Assembly: GCF_029714405.1 (NCBI RefSeq)
Contig: NZ_CP121650.1
Location: 5,213,001 to 5,277,000, forward strand
Direction: 5' to 3'
From: Bradyrhizobium sp. CB82
Lineage (GTDB): Bacteria > Pseudomonadota > Alphaproteobacteria > Rhizobiales > Xanthobacteraceae
DNA: 64,000 nucleotides
In this document: positions 18,701 to 30,503 of the stretch, piece after piece
How positions within the stretch are numbered: position 1 is the first letter of the stretch
Layout of the letters: each line of letters begins with the position of its first letter
Notes under the pieces: generated by a model
Seen by the model: only the letters and a program-made list of their open reading frames with translations
Databases searched by the model: none
Told to the model about the DNA's origin: nothing
Translations under genes and position numbers: made by a program

Positions 18701-19768
18701 TCACTTCGGCGCGATGCCGGCGAAATGCAGCACGCCGGCCACCACGACCACCATCGCCAGCGACAGCGGCAGGAATACCTTCCAGCCGAGGCGCATCAGT
18801 TGGTCGTAGCGGTAGCGCGGCACGATCGCCTTCGCCATCGCGAACAGGAAGAACATGAAGAACAGTTTGAGCGAGAACCAGATGATGCCCGGCACCCAGT
18901 TGAAGGGCGGCAGATCGACCGGCGGCAGCCAGCCGCCCAGGAACAGGATCGTCGCCATCGCGCACATCGTGACGATCGCGACATACTCGCCGAGCATGAA
19001 CAACAGATACGGGGTCGAGCCGTATTCGACCATGAAACCGGCGACGAGCTCGGACTCGGCCTCGACGAGGTCGAACGGCGGACGGTTGGTTTCCGCCAGC
19101 GCCGAGACGTAGAACACCACGAACATCGGGAACAGCGGCCACACATACCAGTTCAGGATGGTGAGCTGCGGCAGGCCGATCAGGCCTGCGAAACCGTGCA
19201 GCTTCTGCGCCTCGACCACGGCCGAGAGGTTCAGCGAGCCGGCGCAGAGCAGAACGGTGATGATGACGAAACCGATCGAGACCTCGTAGGACACCATCTG
19301 CGCCGCCGAGCGCAGCGCCGCCAGGAACGGATATTTCGAGTTCGACGACCAGCCGGCCATGATGATGCCGTAGATCGACAGCGACGAGATCGCGAAGATG
19401 TAGAGTATGCCGACATTGATGTCGGAGATCACCCAGCCGAGATTGGTCGGGATCACCGCCCATGCCGCAAGCGCGAGCACGCAGGAGACCAAGGGAGCCA
19501 GCAGGAAGACGCCCTTGTTGGCGCCGGACGGAATGATCGGCTCCTTCAGCACGAACTTCAGAAGGTCGGCGAAGGACTGGAACAAGCCCCAGGGGCCGAC
19601 GACGTTAGGGCCGCGGCGGATCTGCACCGCCGCCCAGATCTTGCGGTCGGCGAGCAGGATGTAGGCGATCGCGACCAGCAGCACGACGAGCAGCAGGACG
19701 CTCTCCGCGACCATGATGATCAGCGGCCAGAGGAAGCCGGTCCAGAATGCGCTTTGGAAGAATTCCAT
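18701..19768 (-). CDS. nuoH: NADH-quinone oxidoreductase subunit H
   Basis: 355 residues, about eight membrane spans, with the conserved quinone-site segments [19 protein letters not shown] (near residue 52), [20 protein letters not shown] and the acidic loop [20 protein letters not shown]. It couples quinone reduction to the proton channels. Spacing is 10 bases after nuoG and 8 bases before nuoI. Confidence 0.97.
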   Translation of the reverse strand: MEFFQSAFWTGFLWPLIIMVAESVLLLVVLLVAIAYILLADRKIWAAVQIRRGPNVVGPWGLFQSFADLLKFVLKEPIIPSGANKGVFLLAPLVSCVLALAAWAVIPTNLGWVISDINVGILYIFAISSLSIYGIIMAGWSSNSKYPFLAALRSAAQMVSYEVSIGFVIITVLLCAGSLNLSAVVEAQKLHGFAGLIGLPQLTILNWYVWPLFPMFVVFYVSALAETNRPPFDLVEAESELVAGFMVEYGSTPYLLFMLGEYVAIVTMCAMATILFLGGWLPPVDLPPFNWVPGIIWFSLKLFFMFFLFAMAKAIVPRYRYDQLMRLGWKVFLPLSLAMVVVVAGVLHFAGIAPK

Positions 19769-19778
19769 CAGATCACGC

Positions 19779-21854
19779 TTACTCCGCTGCGGTCAGCATC
19801 TGCCCGGAGGCAAGCCGCGAGCATTCCGCCATCACGGCGGACGCACGCGCGATTGGGTTGGTCAGGTAAAAGTCCTCGATCAGGGCCTTGAACGGCGCCC
19901 TCTCAGGCGTGCCGCCCTTGCTCGCGAGCGCCTTGACCTGGTCGGCCGTGCCCGCCTCGATCTGGTCCAGACGGATCAGGTGCGGCACCGCCTTGAAGAT
20001 CGCCTGGCGCAGCGCGGGGAGCGAGTCGTAGCCCAGCTTCTTGCCGAGCGTTTCCGACAGCGCACGGATGATCGCCCAGTCCTCGCGCGCCTCGCCCGGC
20101 GGGAACGCGGCACGGCCCGTCATCTGCGCGCGGCCCTCGGTGTTGACATAGATCGCCGACTTCTCGGTGTAGGCCGCTGCCGGCAGAATCACGTCGGCGC
20201 GGTGCGCGCCGCGGTCGCCATGGGTGCCGATATAGACGACGTAGGTGCCGTCCGGCGCCTTGATCTCGTCGGCCCCGAGCAGGAACAACAGATCCAACGT
20301 GCCGAAAGTCGTCATCTGTGCGGCGTTCAAGCCACCATTACCTGCCGTAAAGCCGATATCCAGCGCGCCGACGCGCGAGGCCGTCTCATGCAGCACGCCA
20401 AAACCGTTCCAGCCGTCCTTCACCGCGCCGATTTCGAGCGCCAGCTTGGCGGCTTGGGCGAGAATGGCCGCGCCGTCGTGACGCGAGGTCGCACCGGCGC
20501 CGACCAGGATGACCGGATGCTTGGCATTCTTCAGGGCATCAGCGAAGGAGTGCTTACCCGCACCGAGGTCGGCGAGCGTTTCCGTGCCCGCGCCGAGATG
20601 TTCGTAATCGTAGGTCAGATCAGCCTTGGCGCCGATCAGGCCGATCTTGAAGCCGCCCGCGCGCCAGCGCTTGCGGATGCGGGCGTTGAACACGGCCGCT
20701 TCCTTGCGAGGATTGGCGCCGATGATCAGGAGAGCGTCGGCCTGCTCGATGCCGACAAGGGTCGGATTGAAGACGTAGGCGCCGCGGCCGAGCGCGGAAT
20801 CGAAGGCATCACCGCCCTGCACCGCCAGATTGGCCGAGCCGAACTTGGCGAGCAGATCCTTCAGCGCGAACATCTCCTCGACGCCGGCGAGATCTCCGGC
20901 GATGGCGCCGATCCGCTTGCCGTCGGTGCGGGCCGCCTTGGCGGCGATTGCAGCAAAGGCTTCGGACCACGAAGCCGGGCGCAGCTTGCCAGCCTCGCGG
21001 ATATAGGGCCGGTCGAGCCGCTGGGTGCGCAGGCCGTCGACGACGTGACGGGTCTTGTCGGAAATCCACTCCTCGTTCACCGACTCGTTGACGCGCGGGA
21101 GGATGCGCATCACCTCGCGACCACGGGTGTCGACGCGGATCGCCGAGCCGATGCCGTCCATGACGTCGACCGACTGGGTCTTGCCGAGCTCCCATGGGCG
21201 CGCGGCGAAGGCGTACGGCTTCGAGGTCAGCGCGCCGACGGGGCAGATGTCGACGAGATTGCCCTGAAGCTCGGACGTCAGCGCGTGCTCGAGATACGTC
21301 GTGATCTCCATATCCTCGCCGCGGCCCGTCGCGCCCATTTCGGGGGCACCGGCGACTTCCGCCGAGAAGCGGACGCAGCGCGTGCACTGGATGCAGCGGT
21401 TCATCGAGGTCTTGACCAGCGCACCCAGATATTTGTCCTCGACGGCGCGCTTGTTCTCGGCGAAGCGGCTGGTGTCGACACCATAGCCCATTGCCTGGTC
21501 CTGGAGGTCGCACTCGCCGCCCTGGTCGCAGATCGGGCAGTCCAGCGGATGGTTGATGAGAAGGAACTCCATCACGCCTTCGCGGGCCTTCTTCACCATC
21601 GGCGAACGCGTCGAGATTTCCGGCGGCTCGCCCTTGGGACCCGGACGGCAATCGCGCACGCCCCAGGCGCAGCTCGCGACCGGCTTCGGGCCGCCCTTCA
21701 CCTCGACGAGGCACATCCGGCAATTGCCAGCGATCGACAGCCGCTCGTGATAGCAGAAGCGCGGAATCTCGGCGCCGGCGGTCTCGCACGCCTGGAGCAG
21801 CGTGTACTCCGGCGGGACATCGATCTCTTTGCCGTCGATGATGAGCTTTGTCAT
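19779..21854 (-). CDS. nuoG: NADH-quinone oxidoreductase subunit G
   Basis: 691 residues. The N-terminal 2Fe-2S ferredoxin domain has [15 protein letters not shown] and [10 protein letters not shown]; then a His-Cys3 cluster region ([18 protein letters not shown], near residue 105) and CIQCTRC with a later Cys in VDICPVGAL. The rest is a molybdopterin-oxidoreductase-like domain without cofactor, as usual in complex I. It passes electrons from NuoEF toward NuoI and NuoB. It starts 5 bases after nuoF. Confidence 0.96.
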   Translation of the reverse strand: MTKLIIDGKEIDVPPEYTLLQACETAGAEIPRFCYHERLSIAGNCRMCLVEVKGGPKPVASCAWGVRDCRPGPKGEPPEISTRSPMVKKAREGVMEFLLINHPLDCPICDQGGECDLQDQAMGYGVDTSRFAENKRAVEDKYLGALVKTSMNRCIQCTRCVRFSAEVAGAPEMGATGRGEDMEITTYLEHALTSELQGNLVDICPVGALTSKPYAFAARPWELGKTQSVDVMDGIGSAIRVDTRGREVMRILPRVNESVNEEWISDKTRHVVDGLRTQRLDRPYIREAGKLRPASWSEAFAAIAAKAARTDGKRIGAIAGDLAGVEEMFALKDLLAKFGSANLAVQGGDAFDSALGRGAYVFNPTLVGIEQADALLIIGANPRKEAAVFNARIRKRWRAGGFKIGLIGAKADLTYDYEHLGAGTETLADLGAGKHSFADALKNAKHPVILVGAGATSRHDGAAILAQAAKLALEIGAVKDGWNGFGVLHETASRVGALDIGFTAGNGGLNAAQMTTFGTLDLLFLLGADEIKAPDGTYVVYIGTHGDRGAHRADVILPAAAYTEKSAIYVNTEGRAQMTGRAAFPPGEAREDWAIIRALSETLGKKLGYDSLPALRQAIFKAVPHLIRLDQIEAGTADQVKALASKGGTPERAPFKALIEDFYLTNPIARASAVMAECSRLASGQMLTAAE

Positions 21855-21859
21855 TCTTC

Positions 21860-23185
<1,326 letters not shown>

Positions 23186-23200
23186 TTCAGTGCTTTCCGA

Positions 23201-23407
23201 TCAACGGTTGGCTTGCTTGTAGGCAAGCCCGGCGGCGCAGACGGCAAAGGTCAGCGCCCAGAGCAGACTGGTTTCCAGCGACGCGTTCAGGGTGAAGCGC
23301 TGCAGCAGGAAAATGAAGGCGGCCGCGACAGCGGCATGCATGGCGATGAAGCGCCACTTCTTCACGGCGCCGTTCCTCTCCGCTGCGGGTGACGCGAATT
23401 CACGCAT
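23201..23407 (-). CDS. Small membrane protein between nuoE and nuoF
   Basis: 68 residues with two predicted membrane spans (WRFIAMHAAVAAAFIFLLQ, about residues 18-36, and SLLWALTFAVCAAGLAY, about 47-63), a basic N-terminus and a basic C-terminal tail. It is coupled to nuoE by a one-base overlap (TGATG) and ends 15 bases before nuoF. No family is recognised. Its tight fit in the operon suggests expression with complex I, perhaps as an accessory or assembly factor; that is inference only. Confidence 0.75.
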   Translation of the reverse strand: MREFASPAAERNGAVKKWRFIAMHAAVAAAFIFLLQRFTLNASLETSLLWALTFAVCAAGLAYKQANR

Positions 23408-24018
23408 CAGGTGGTCTCCTTCAGCGTGGTCGGCCCGGTGGCGGGAGCTGAGAACTGACGGCCGTTCTGCGGGCCGGGCTTGGGCGGATTGCCCGAGGCA
23501 AAGCCGTCGAGCACCTTGCCAAAACTCTCCCTGGTCAGGTCCTCATAGGTGTCCTTGCCGATCAAGACCATCGGCGCGTTCACGCAGGCGCCCAGGCACT
23601 CGACCTCTTCCCAGCTGAAATTGCCGTCCTTGGAGAGGTGGAAGGGCTCGTGATGGATGCGGCTCTCGCAGACGTGGATCAGGTCTTCGGCGCCCCGCAG
23701 CCGGCACGGTGTGGTGCCGCAGACCTGGACGTGCGCCTTCTTGCCGACGGGGGCGAGCTGGAACATCGTGTAGAAGGTCGCGACTTCCAGAACACGGATG
23801 TAGGGCATGTCGAGCATGTCGGCAATGACGCGGATCGCGGCTTCCGACACCCAGCCGTCGTTCTGCTCCTGCGCACGCCACAGGATCGCGATCACGGCCG
23901 AGGCCTGACGCCCCGCCGGATATTTGGCGACCTGCTGCTTCGCAAACGCGAGGTTCTCCTCCGTGAACGCAAAGCTCGCGGGCTGGACTTCCTTGGGCGC
24001 TAGGCGGCGAACGGACAT
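23407..24018 (-). CDS. nuoE: NADH-quinone oxidoreductase subunit E
   Basis: 203 residues. The thioredoxin-like 2Fe-2S subunit: ligands in [12 protein letters not shown] (near residue 100) and [11 protein letters not shown] (near residue 142). After the last ligand there is a Pro-rich C-terminal tail. It lies 12 bases after the FkbM-type methyltransferase gene that interrupts the usual nuoD-nuoE junction. Confidence 0.96.
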   Translation of the reverse strand: MSVRRLAPKEVQPASFAFTEENLAFAKQQVAKYPAGRQASAVIAILWRAQEQNDGWVSEAAIRVIADMLDMPYIRVLEVATFYTMFQLAPVGKKAHVQVCGTTPCRLRGAEDLIHVCESRIHHEPFHLSKDGNFSWEEVECLGACVNAPMVLIGKDTYEDLTRESFGKVLDGFASGNPPKPGPQNGRQFSAPATGPTTLKETT

Positions 24019-24030
24019 CTCTTCAATCTC

Positions 24031-24993
24031 TCACTGGATACGGCGCGCAGCTTTCGCATTCAGGGCATCGATCCTGTCCTGCCAGAATGTGCTTGCGGTG
24101 CCGAAAACGTTGTAGCCGACGTGGGTAGAGACCTTGATGCGATCGAGGATCGAGAGCTCGGTCACCGTCTCCATGCGATTGGTGCTGGGATCGTAGACGA
24201 TCAGCTTCAGCGGGGTCTTTTCGAGGATGTAGCGCGACACCGCATGCGAACGGTCGCTGCCGTGCTCCTCGCACATGATCACGCTGTCGCCTTCAAGGAG
24301 CCGCTTGCCGCCCTTGATGGCCTCGATCTCGACGCCTTCGACGTCGAGCTTGATCAAATATTTGGCGTTCGCTTCGACCTTGCCGTCATCGAGCAGATTG
24401 TCGAGCGCGATGACCGGCACTTCCTCACCTCCCGCCGAGGGGGCGCCGGCGATGCTGAAAGCTTCGTGCTTGGTGCCGGAGAGCCGCGCGGTGCCACGCT
24501 CGGCGCCGATCGCGCATTTCATAGTCTCGAAGCGGTTGCCGTTGATATCAGCGTTGTTGGCAAGCTTCGGATAGTTCTGGCCGGACGGCTCGATCGCGAT
24601 TGCCTTGTGCGAGCCGAACGGTTTGCTCGACACCAGCACCGACCAGTAGCCGTAGTTCGCCCCGCAATCGAGTAGCGTGTAATCGACGTCGACGGAGTCC
24701 GCGAACAACAACTCCAGCTCGTCCTCGTAGTTGTACGAGCGGTTGAGCAGCTTGCTCCAGTAGCCGTCGCCATACGGAAACTCGAACACCGCGTCCGGGT
24801 TGAGCTTGATCGCGATGTTGCGCTCGGGCAGCGTCTTGCGCAGCAGATTGGCGCAGGCGATGTAGCCCATATGCGAGAAGTGCGAAGAGATCTTCGATCC
24901 CGTCACCAGCGCCAAGGCAGCCGTCCGCTCCCACAGGTTGGCCCCTTCAAGAGCCCCCGAGGCGCGGTCAAACTGGATCGGCGCCTGCGCCAT
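24031..24993 (-). CDS. FkbM family methyltransferase inserted in nuo operon
   Basis: 320 residues from the ATG at 24993; the upstream open frame lies inside nuoD in another register and is not coding. Class I SAM-dependent fold: the SAM-binding LDCGANYGYWSVLV (near residue 122), IEPSGQNYPKLANN, and the FkbM hallmark LIKLDVEGVEIEAIKGG. FkbM-type enzymes methylate hydroxyls of sugars, lipids or polyketides; the substrate here is unknown. Its start overlaps the nuoD stop by one base (TGATG) and it precedes nuoE by 12 bases, so it must be co-expressed with complex I unless it has an internal promoter. Confidence 0.9.
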   Translation of the reverse strand: MAQAPIQFDRASGALEGANLWERTAALALVTGSKISSHFSHMGYIACANLLRKTLPERNIAIKLNPDAVFEFPYGDGYWSKLLNRSYNYEDELELLFADSVDVDYTLLDCGANYGYWSVLVSSKPFGSHKAIAIEPSGQNYPKLANNADINGNRFETMKCAIGAERGTARLSGTKHEAFSIAGAPSAGGEEVPVIALDNLLDDGKVEANAKYLIKLDVEGVEIEAIKGGKRLLEGDSVIMCEEHGSDRSHAVSRYILEKTPLKLIVYDPSTNRMETVTELSILDRIKVSTHVGYNVFGTASTFWQDRIDALNAKAARRIQ

Positions 24994-26189
24994 CACCGAT
25001 CGACCTCTCCGAACACGATGTCGAGCGAGCCGAGGATGGCAGAGACGTCCGCGAGGAGATGGCCCTTGCAGATGTGATCCATGGCCTGCAGATGCGCAAA
25101 GCCCGGCGCGCGGATCTTGCACTTGTAGGGCTTGTTGGTGCCGTCGGAGACGAGATAGACGCCGAACTCGCCCTTCGGCGCCTCGACCGCGGCGTAGACC
25201 TCGCCGGCCGGCACGTGGACGCCTTCGGTGTAGAGCTTGAAGTGATGGATGAGCGCTTCCATCGAGCGCTTCATCTCGCCGCGGCGCGGCGGGAAGACCT
25301 TGTTGTCCTCGACCGCGACCGGCCCCTGCCCATCCGGCGCCTTCAGCTTCTCGATGCACTGCTTCATGATGCGCACCGACTGGCGCATCTCTTCCATGCG
25401 GATCAGGTAGCGGTCGTAGCAGTCGCCGTTCTTACCGATCGGAATATCGAATTCCATTTCGGCGTAGCATTCATAAGGCTGCGCCTTGCGCAGGTCCCAG
25501 GCAGCACCCGAGCCGCGCACCATCACGCCCGAAAAGCCCCACTCCCAGGCTTCCTTCAGCGGCACCACGCCGATGTCGACGTTGCGCTGCTTGAAGATGC
25601 GGTTGGCGGTGAGCAGACGGTCGAGATCGTCGACCACTTTCAGGAACGGATCGCACCAGGCCTCGATGTCGTTGATCAGCTTGGGCGGCAGGTCCTGGTG
25701 CACGCCGCCGACGCGGAAGTAGGCTGCATGCATACGGCTGCCCGAGGCGCGCTCGTAGAACACCATCAACTTCTCGCGCTCCTCGAAACCCCACAGCGGC
25801 GGGGTGAGTGCGCCGACGTCCATCGCCTGCGTGGTGACATTGAGAAGATGCGAGAGGATGCGGCCGATCTCGCAATAGAGCACGCGGATCAACTGGCCGC
25901 GGCGCGGCACTTCGATGCCGAGCAGCTTTTCGGCAGCCAAGCAGAAGGCGTGCTCCTGGTTCATCGGCGCGACGTAGTCCAGGCGATCGAAATAAGGGAT
26001 CGCCTGCAAGTACGTCTTCTGCTCGATCAGCTTTTCGGTGCCGCGGTGGAGCAGGCCGATATGCGGATCGACGCGCGCAACGACCTCGCCATCCAGTTCG
26101 AGCACGAGGCGCAACACGCCGTGCGCCGCCGGATGCTGCGGACCAAAGTTGATAGTGAAATTTCGGAGGTTTTCAGGTTGCTCGTTCAT
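24993..26189 (-). CDS. nuoD: NADH-quinone oxidoreductase subunit D
   Basis: 398 residues, the 49-kDa-type subunit, which forms the quinone site with NuoB. Recognised by [20 protein letters not shown] (from residue 15, with the quinone-site His), [26 protein letters not shown] and the C-terminal [13 protein letters not shown]. It is a separate gene from nuoC, which ends 2 bases before it. Confidence 0.97.
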   Translation of the reverse strand: MNEQPENLRNFTINFGPQHPAAHGVLRLVLELDGEVVARVDPHIGLLHRGTEKLIEQKTYLQAIPYFDRLDYVAPMNQEHAFCLAAEKLLGIEVPRRGQLIRVLYCEIGRILSHLLNVTTQAMDVGALTPPLWGFEEREKLMVFYERASGSRMHAAYFRVGGVHQDLPPKLINDIEAWCDPFLKVVDDLDRLLTANRIFKQRNVDIGVVPLKEAWEWGFSGVMVRGSGAAWDLRKAQPYECYAEMEFDIPIGKNGDCYDRYLIRMEEMRQSVRIMKQCIEKLKAPDGQGPVAVEDNKVFPPRRGEMKRSMEALIHHFKLYTEGVHVPAGEVYAAVEAPKGEFGVYLVSDGTNKPYKCKIRAPGFAHLQAMDHICKGHLLADVSAILGSLDIVFGEVDR

Positions 26190-26191
26190 GA

Positions 26192-26803
26192 TCAGACCTT
26201 TGGCCCCGCCTTCTCATCGCCGGGGAGCGGATAGTCCGCCCCTTCCCACGGCGAGAGGAAGTCAAACTTGCGGAATTCCTGGTTGAGCCGAACCGGCTCG
26301 TACACCACCCGCTTCTCCTGGTCGTCGTAGCGGACCTCGACGAAGCCGGTGAGCGGGAAGTCCTTGCGCAGCGGATGCCCCTCAAAACCGTAATCGGTGA
26401 GGATGCGGCGCATGTCGGGATGTCCGACGAAGATCACGCCATAGAGGTCGTAGGTCTCGCGCTCGAACCAGTCGGCGCCGGGAAACACCTCGATCAGCGA
26501 CGGCACCTGGGTGGTCTCGTCGGCCTGAGCCTTGAGCCGAATCCGCGTGTTAAGCGTCGGCGACATCAGATGATAGACGACGTCGAAGCGCTTCTCGCGC
26601 GCCGGATAATCCACCGCGGTCACGTCGGTGAAGTTGACGAAGCGGCAGTTCGGATCGTCGCGGAGGTACTTGACCACCTCAACGATCTTGGCGGCCTCGA
26701 CGTCCACCGTGAGCTGGTTGAAGGCGACCATGTAACCGGTAGCGGCGCCCGGAAGCGCACTAACGATCGTTTGCCCAAGGGCGTCGAGCTTGCCGTCGTC
26801 CAT
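26192..26803 (-). CDS. nuoC: NADH-quinone oxidoreductase subunit C
   Basis: 203 residues, the 30-kDa-type peripheral subunit. Conserved segments are [20 protein letters not shown] (near residue 60), [15 protein letters not shown] (near residue 128) and [15 protein letters not shown]. It has no cofactor and stabilises the NuoB/NuoD module. It follows nuoB by 11 bases. Confidence 0.96.
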   Translation of the reverse strand: MDDGKLDALGQTIVSALPGAATGYMVAFNQLTVDVEAAKIVEVVKYLRDDPNCRFVNFTDVTAVDYPAREKRFDVVYHLMSPTLNTRIRLKAQADETTQVPSLIEVFPGADWFERETYDLYGVIFVGHPDMRRILTDYGFEGHPLRKDFPLTGFVEVRYDDQEKRVVYEPVRLNQEFRKFDFLSPWEGADYPLPGDEKAGPKV

Positions 26804-26814
26804 GACGTAAAACC

Positions 26815-27405
26815 TTAGCGTTCGATAGTGCCGGTGCGCCGGATCTTCTTCTGAAGAAGCAGCACGCCGTAGAGCAGCGCTTCCGCCGTGGGCGGGCAGC
26901 CCGGCACATAGATGTCGATCGGGACGATGCGGTCGCAGCCGCGCACGACCGAGTAGGAATAGTGGTAGTAGCCGCCGCCATTGGCGCAGGAGCCCATCGA
27001 GATGACGTAGCGCGGCTCGGGCATCTGGTCGTAGACCTTGCGCAGCGCCGGGGCCATCTTGTTGGTCAAGGTGCCTGCGACGATCATCACGTCAGACTGG
27101 CGCGGCGAGGCACGCGGCGCAAAGCCGAAGCGCTCGACGTCGTAGCGCGGCATCGACACCTGCATCATCTCGACCGCGCAGCAGGCAAGACCGAAGGTCA
27201 TCCACATCAACGAGCCGGTGCGCGCCCAGGTGATGAGGTCGTCGGCCGCAGCGACGAAGAAGCCCTTGTCGGAGAGCTCGTGATTGACCTCGAGGAAGAA
27301 CGGATCATTGGCCCCGACCGGCTTGCCGGTCGACGGATCCAGAATGCCCTTCGGGGCCGGCGCTAGAACCGGACCGGCGGACGATGTGGCAGGGTTCAAT
27401 CCCAT
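26815..27405 (-). CDS. nuoB: NADH-quinone oxidoreductase subunit B
   Basis: 196 residues from the ATG at 27405 (MGLNPATSS); an upstream in-frame start at 27426 would add seven residues and overlap nuoA by 31 bases. It holds the N2 4Fe-4S cluster, the last before quinone, through [25 protein letters not shown] and [14 protein letters not shown]. The N-terminal 25 residues are Pro/Ala-rich. With the chosen start it overlaps the nuoA end by 10 bases. Confidence 0.95.
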   Translation of the reverse strand: MGLNPATSSAGPVLAPAPKGILDPSTGKPVGANDPFFLEVNHELSDKGFFVAAADDLITWARTGSLMWMTFGLACCAVEMMQVSMPRYDVERFGFAPRASPRQSDVMIVAGTLTNKMAPALRKVYDQMPEPRYVISMGSCANGGGYYHYSYSVVRGCDRIVPIDIYVPGCPPTAEALLYGVLLLQKKIRRTGTIER

Positions 27406-27761
27406 TCCAGTGCCCCTTTTTTCCATTCATAGGCAAACCCCACCGTCAGCACGGCGAGGAACACCACCATGGACCAGAAGCCGGTCGCACCAAGCTTGCC
27501 GAACGCTACCGCCCAGGGGAACAAGAACGCCACCTCGAGATCGAAGATGATGAAGAGGATGGCGACCAGGTAGAAGCGGACGTCGAACTTCATCCGGGCG
27601 TCGTCGAAGGCGTTGAAACCACACTCATACGCCGACAGCTTTTCCGGATCCGGTTGCTGGAACGCCACGATGAAGGGGGCGATCAGCAGCACGAGGCCAA
27701 TCAGGCCCGCCACCCCTATAAAGACGACAAGTGGAAGATAGTTCTGCAGAATGCCGCTCAT
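27396..27761 (-). CDS. nuoA: NADH-quinone oxidoreductase subunit A
   Basis: 121 residues, three membrane spans. The loop [20 protein letters not shown] (near residue 46, with the conserved Cys) and [14 protein letters not shown] are diagnostic. The start at 27761 ([10 protein letters not shown]) fits the family; the frame remains open upstream to 28277 through the decayed receptor region, which is coincidental. It is the first gene of the complex I operon, so the promoter should lie in 27762-28200. Confidence 0.96.
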   Translation of the reverse strand: MSGILQNYLPLVVFIGVAGLIGLVLLIAPFIVAFQQPDPEKLSAYECGFNAFDDARMKFDVRFYLVAILFIIFDLEVAFLFPWAVAFGKLGATGFWSMVVFLAVLTVGFAYEWKKGALEWD

Positions 27762-28478
27762 TGGCGAGCCCTTTTTCCCGCAGGCCGGGATGCCCGCGGA
27801 TTCGTCCCGATTTGGAATTGTTCTGAGCCTTAGCGCAGTGCACCAAAGGGTGCAAGACACGCTGCTTTTAGGCCCTTTGCCGCCCCCAGAACAGTGAAAA
27901 TCCCGGAATCGCCCCGCGGCTGTATGGAGCAGAACGGCCGCTCCAGCAAGGGTGTCCCTGTCGGACTCCCCAGCAGCAGCCGACGCTCCGCGCGGAGCAT
28001 GTCGGCGCCCGCGGATCGGGGTGAGGTCGCCATAGCGATCAGAAGTGGCGCTGCGAAGATCCGTATCCATGGGCGCGAGCGACCGGACGAGCCATGCATC
28101 AAGGCGGGACCGGGACTCGTTTGGCGAATGCGTCGGCGCAGACCGGCCCAGGCTTCCGCTGCTGGCTGTGACGCGCCGGCGATCACCGTAGAGGCAGGAT
28201 GTGGCCGACGTGCTGGTGAAGAGATGATAGCTGGTGAAGGCGCCAATCAGCTTCAGCTCCTTCGTGACATTGGCCACCGCCTCGAGCTCGATGCCGCGTG
28301 AGGTGACCGGGCCGGTCTGCCGCTATCTGCCGGACAGCGGCCTGAAAGGGTCCTCCTGGCGAGATCAAGCTGCCTGGCAGATGAAACCATTTTGCGGAAG
28401 GGGCGAAACCATCCGGAAACAGATCGTCCCTAGAAGAGGAGCCAACAGATGGGCGGGAAAGCCCGTCGGGAGGCTCAG
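27762..28478. other. Gene-poor region upstream of nuoA with decayed coding remnants
   Basis: About 700 bases without an intact gene. The minus strand holds a TonB-dependent receptor fragment (28180-28322). Further along, about 27900-28090, is a stretch reading [16 protein letters not shown], then [16 protein letters not shown] after damage, which recalls the small inner membrane proteins often found beside such receptors; this second part is weak. The nuoA promoter must also be here, but I could not pick -35 and -10 boxes with confidence. Confidence 0.4.
28180..28322 (-). pseudogene. TonB-dependent receptor remnant
   Basis: Read on the minus strand from 28322, the sequence gives [19 protein letters not shown], then [16 protein letters not shown]. 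This is the strand motif QTGxVxSRGxELEA followed by LxLIGAYTY that is near-invariant in the C-terminal barrel of siderophore-type TonB receptors. A TAG lies directly upstream (28323-28325) and the match is lost about 20 residues downstream. Only about 45 codons are recognisable, so the rest of the gene has decayed or been deleted. Confidence 0.6.
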
Positions 28479-28682
28479 ATGAACCACTCCATTCACTCTG
28501 CTGATCGTGCGACGCATCTGAAGATCGTGGTGGTGGCGCTGGTGGCCGGCATCGCGGTGGCTGCCCTCGGGATCGCGGCACGGACCAGTGTCGATCTCAG
28601 CCAGACCGCCCAGGCCACCCACGTCGTCAAGGCCGGCAAGCCGGTGGCCGTGACCAGCTCGGGCACATCGGAAGTCCGCTAA
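28479..28682 (+). CDS. Small single-span membrane protein, unknown function
   Basis: 67 residues from the ATG at 28479, which follows the ribosome-binding site GGGAGG by 6 bases; an upstream in-frame ATG at 28449 is less well placed. One membrane span (IVVVALVAGIAVAALGIA, about residues 15-33) is followed by a short, mostly polar tail (THVVKAGKPVAVTSSG). No family is recognised. It is followed by an intrinsic terminator, so it is a single-gene transcript. Confidence 0.7.
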   Translation: MNHSIHSADRATHLKIVVVALVAGIAVAALGIAARTSVDLSQTAQATHVVKAGKPVAVTSSGTSEVR

Positions 28683-28712
28683 GGCCGAAACGGCCCATAT
28701 CGGACGGACACA

Positions 28713-28735
28713 AGGCCGCCTTCGGGCGGCTTTTG
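28713..28735 (+). terminator. Rho-independent terminator
   Basis: Stem GCCGCC/GGCGGC (28715-28720 and 28725-28730) around a TTCG tetraloop, then TTTT. It lies 30 bases after the small membrane protein gene. Confidence 0.8.
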
Positions 28736-28781
28736 CGTCTGCGGCGATTTGAGAGAATTCCAGGCTAAGCCACTGATTCAA

Positions 28782-28858
<77 letters not shown>

Positions 28859-28860
28859 GT

Positions 28861-29202
28861 GCTGGGCAAAGCCATGCGGAACGAGGGGGGACTTAAAGGC
28901 GCGGTCTGGTGAAGTCAAGGACGTTGCGTTTGGCCCGTAAACATCGGGTGTTTCTGCGAGACTTCACCGAAAACCTGCCCCGGATAGCTGGCCCGTAGGT
29001 CCCGAATCGTCGGATGGCCGAAGGCGCCAGATTTCGGTGCCGGAAGCCGCCGACAGCCCCGTTGAGGGAACTGGCCGAAGCCTACTCAGGCTTACGCTTC
29101 ATTAAGTCTGATCACGCCTCCTTGCGCGACGACACGTGGTCCCCGGAATGACGCTTTTCTGGTATACCGCGGCTCACCAGATCCCGGTGGTTACGAGAAG
29201 AA
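28861..29202. other. Intergenic region between tRNA-Asp and pepT
   Basis: About 340 bases. No plausible coding frame, RNA gene or repeat was seen. It should contain the promoter of the minus-strand tRNA-Asp and that of pepT; a weak AGAAG ribosome-binding sequence lies 5 bases before the pepT ATG. Confidence 0.4.
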
Positions 29203-30450
29203 ATGTCCCTCACCTTTGCCCACACCGTGACCGAGCGCTTCCTGCGCTACGTCACCATCGACACCCAGTCCGATCCTGAATCCCCCACAGCGCCCTCGAC
29301 CGAGAAGCAGAAGGATCTCGGCCGCGTGCTCGTCACCGAGCTCAAGGCCATGGGCGTGGAAGACGCCCATCTCGACGACTACGGCTATGTCTACGCGACG
29401 ATCCCGTCCAACACCGACAAGAAGGTGCCGGTGATCTGCTTCTGCTCGCACATGGACACCTCGCCCGACTGCTCGGGCAAGGACGTCAAGCCGCAGGTCG
29501 TGAAGAATTATCGCGGCGGCGACATCACGCTGCCAGCCGATCCTACCCAGGTGATCCGCTTTGCCGAGCATCCCGCGCTCAAGAACCAGATCGGCAACGA
29601 CATCGTCACCACCGACGGCACCACGCTGCTAGGCGCCGACAACAAGGCGGGCGTTGCCGAGATCATGGACGCCGCGCATTTCTTCATCAACAACCCCGAC
29701 GTGAAGCACGGCACCATCAAGATCCTGTTCACGCCCGATGAAGAGATCGGCCGCGGCGTCGACAATGTCGATCTAAAGAAACTGGGCGCCGACTTCGGCT
29801 ACACCATGGATGGCGAGAGCGCCGGCAGCGTCGAGGACGAGACCTTCTCGGCTGACGGCGCCACCATCACCATCCAGGGCGTCTCTGCCCATCCCGGCTA
29901 TGCCAAGGGCAAGATGGAGCACGCGATCAAGATCGCAGCCGCAATCGTCGAACGCCTGCCGAAGGAAGGCTGCTCGCCAGAGACCACCTCGGGCAAGCAG
30001 GGCTTTCTGCATCCGATCGGCATCTCCGGCGCGCTGGAGCAGACGACGCTGTCCTTCATCGTCCGCGACTTCACCGAGGAAGGCTTGAAGGAGAAGGAGA
30101 CGCTGCTCGAGGACATCGTCAAGGACGTGATGAAGGACTATCCGCGCTCGACCTACAGGCTCGAGGTGCGCGAGCAGTACCGCAACATGAAGCAGGTGAT
30201 CGACCGTCACCCGCACATCCTCGAATACGCCATTGAGGCGATCCGCCGCGCTGGGCTCCGCCCGATGCGCACCGCGATCCGCGGCGGCACCGACGGCTCG
30301 CGCCTCTCCTTCATGGGCCTGCCCTGCCCCAACATCTTTGCCGGCGAGCACGCATTTCACTCGCGGCTGGAATGGGTCAGCCGGCAAGACATGGAAAAGG
30401 CGGTCCAGACCATCGTGCACCTCGCGATGATCTGGGAAGAGCGGGCCTAG
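29203..30450 (+). CDS. pepT: Peptidase T (tripeptide aminopeptidase)
   Basis: 415 residues, M20 zinc metallopeptidase. Metal ligands and catalytic residues are visible: SHMDTSPD (near residue 83), LGADNKAGVAEI (near residue 147), PDEEIGRG (near residue 180), DGESAG, and the C-terminal GEHAFHSRLEW. PepT removes the N-terminal residue of tripeptides in the cytoplasm. The length is near the usual 405-415. It is convergent with the minus-strand membrane protein operon that follows. Confidence 0.95.
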   Translation: MSLTFAHTVTERFLRYVTIDTQSDPESPTAPSTEKQKDLGRVLVTELKAMGVEDAHLDDYGYVYATIPSNTDKKVPVICFCSHMDTSPDCSGKDVKPQVVKNYRGGDITLPADPTQVIRFAEHPALKNQIGNDIVTTDGTTLLGADNKAGVAEIMDAAHFFINNPDVKHGTIKILFTPDEEIGRGVDNVDLKKLGADFGYTMDGESAGSVEDETFSADGATITIQGVSAHPGYAKGKMEHAIKIAAAIVERLPKEGCSPETTSGKQGFLHPIGISGALEQTTLSFIVRDFTEEGLKEKETLLEDIVKDVMKDYPRSTYRLEVREQYRNMKQVIDRHPHILEYAIEAIRRAGLRPMRTAIRGGTDGSRLSFMGLPCPNIFAGEHAFHSRLEWVSRQDMEKAVQTIVHLAMIWEERA

Positions 30451-30503
30451 GATTCCCGCAGGCCACGGTCACGGCCCGGCTAGTCCCGGCCATGGCCTTG
30501 CAG

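Noticed and set aside
27762..28277. N-terminal extension of nuoA by 172 codons
   Set aside because: NuoA begins at [10 protein letters not shown] by family length; the extension runs through a decayed receptor remnant.
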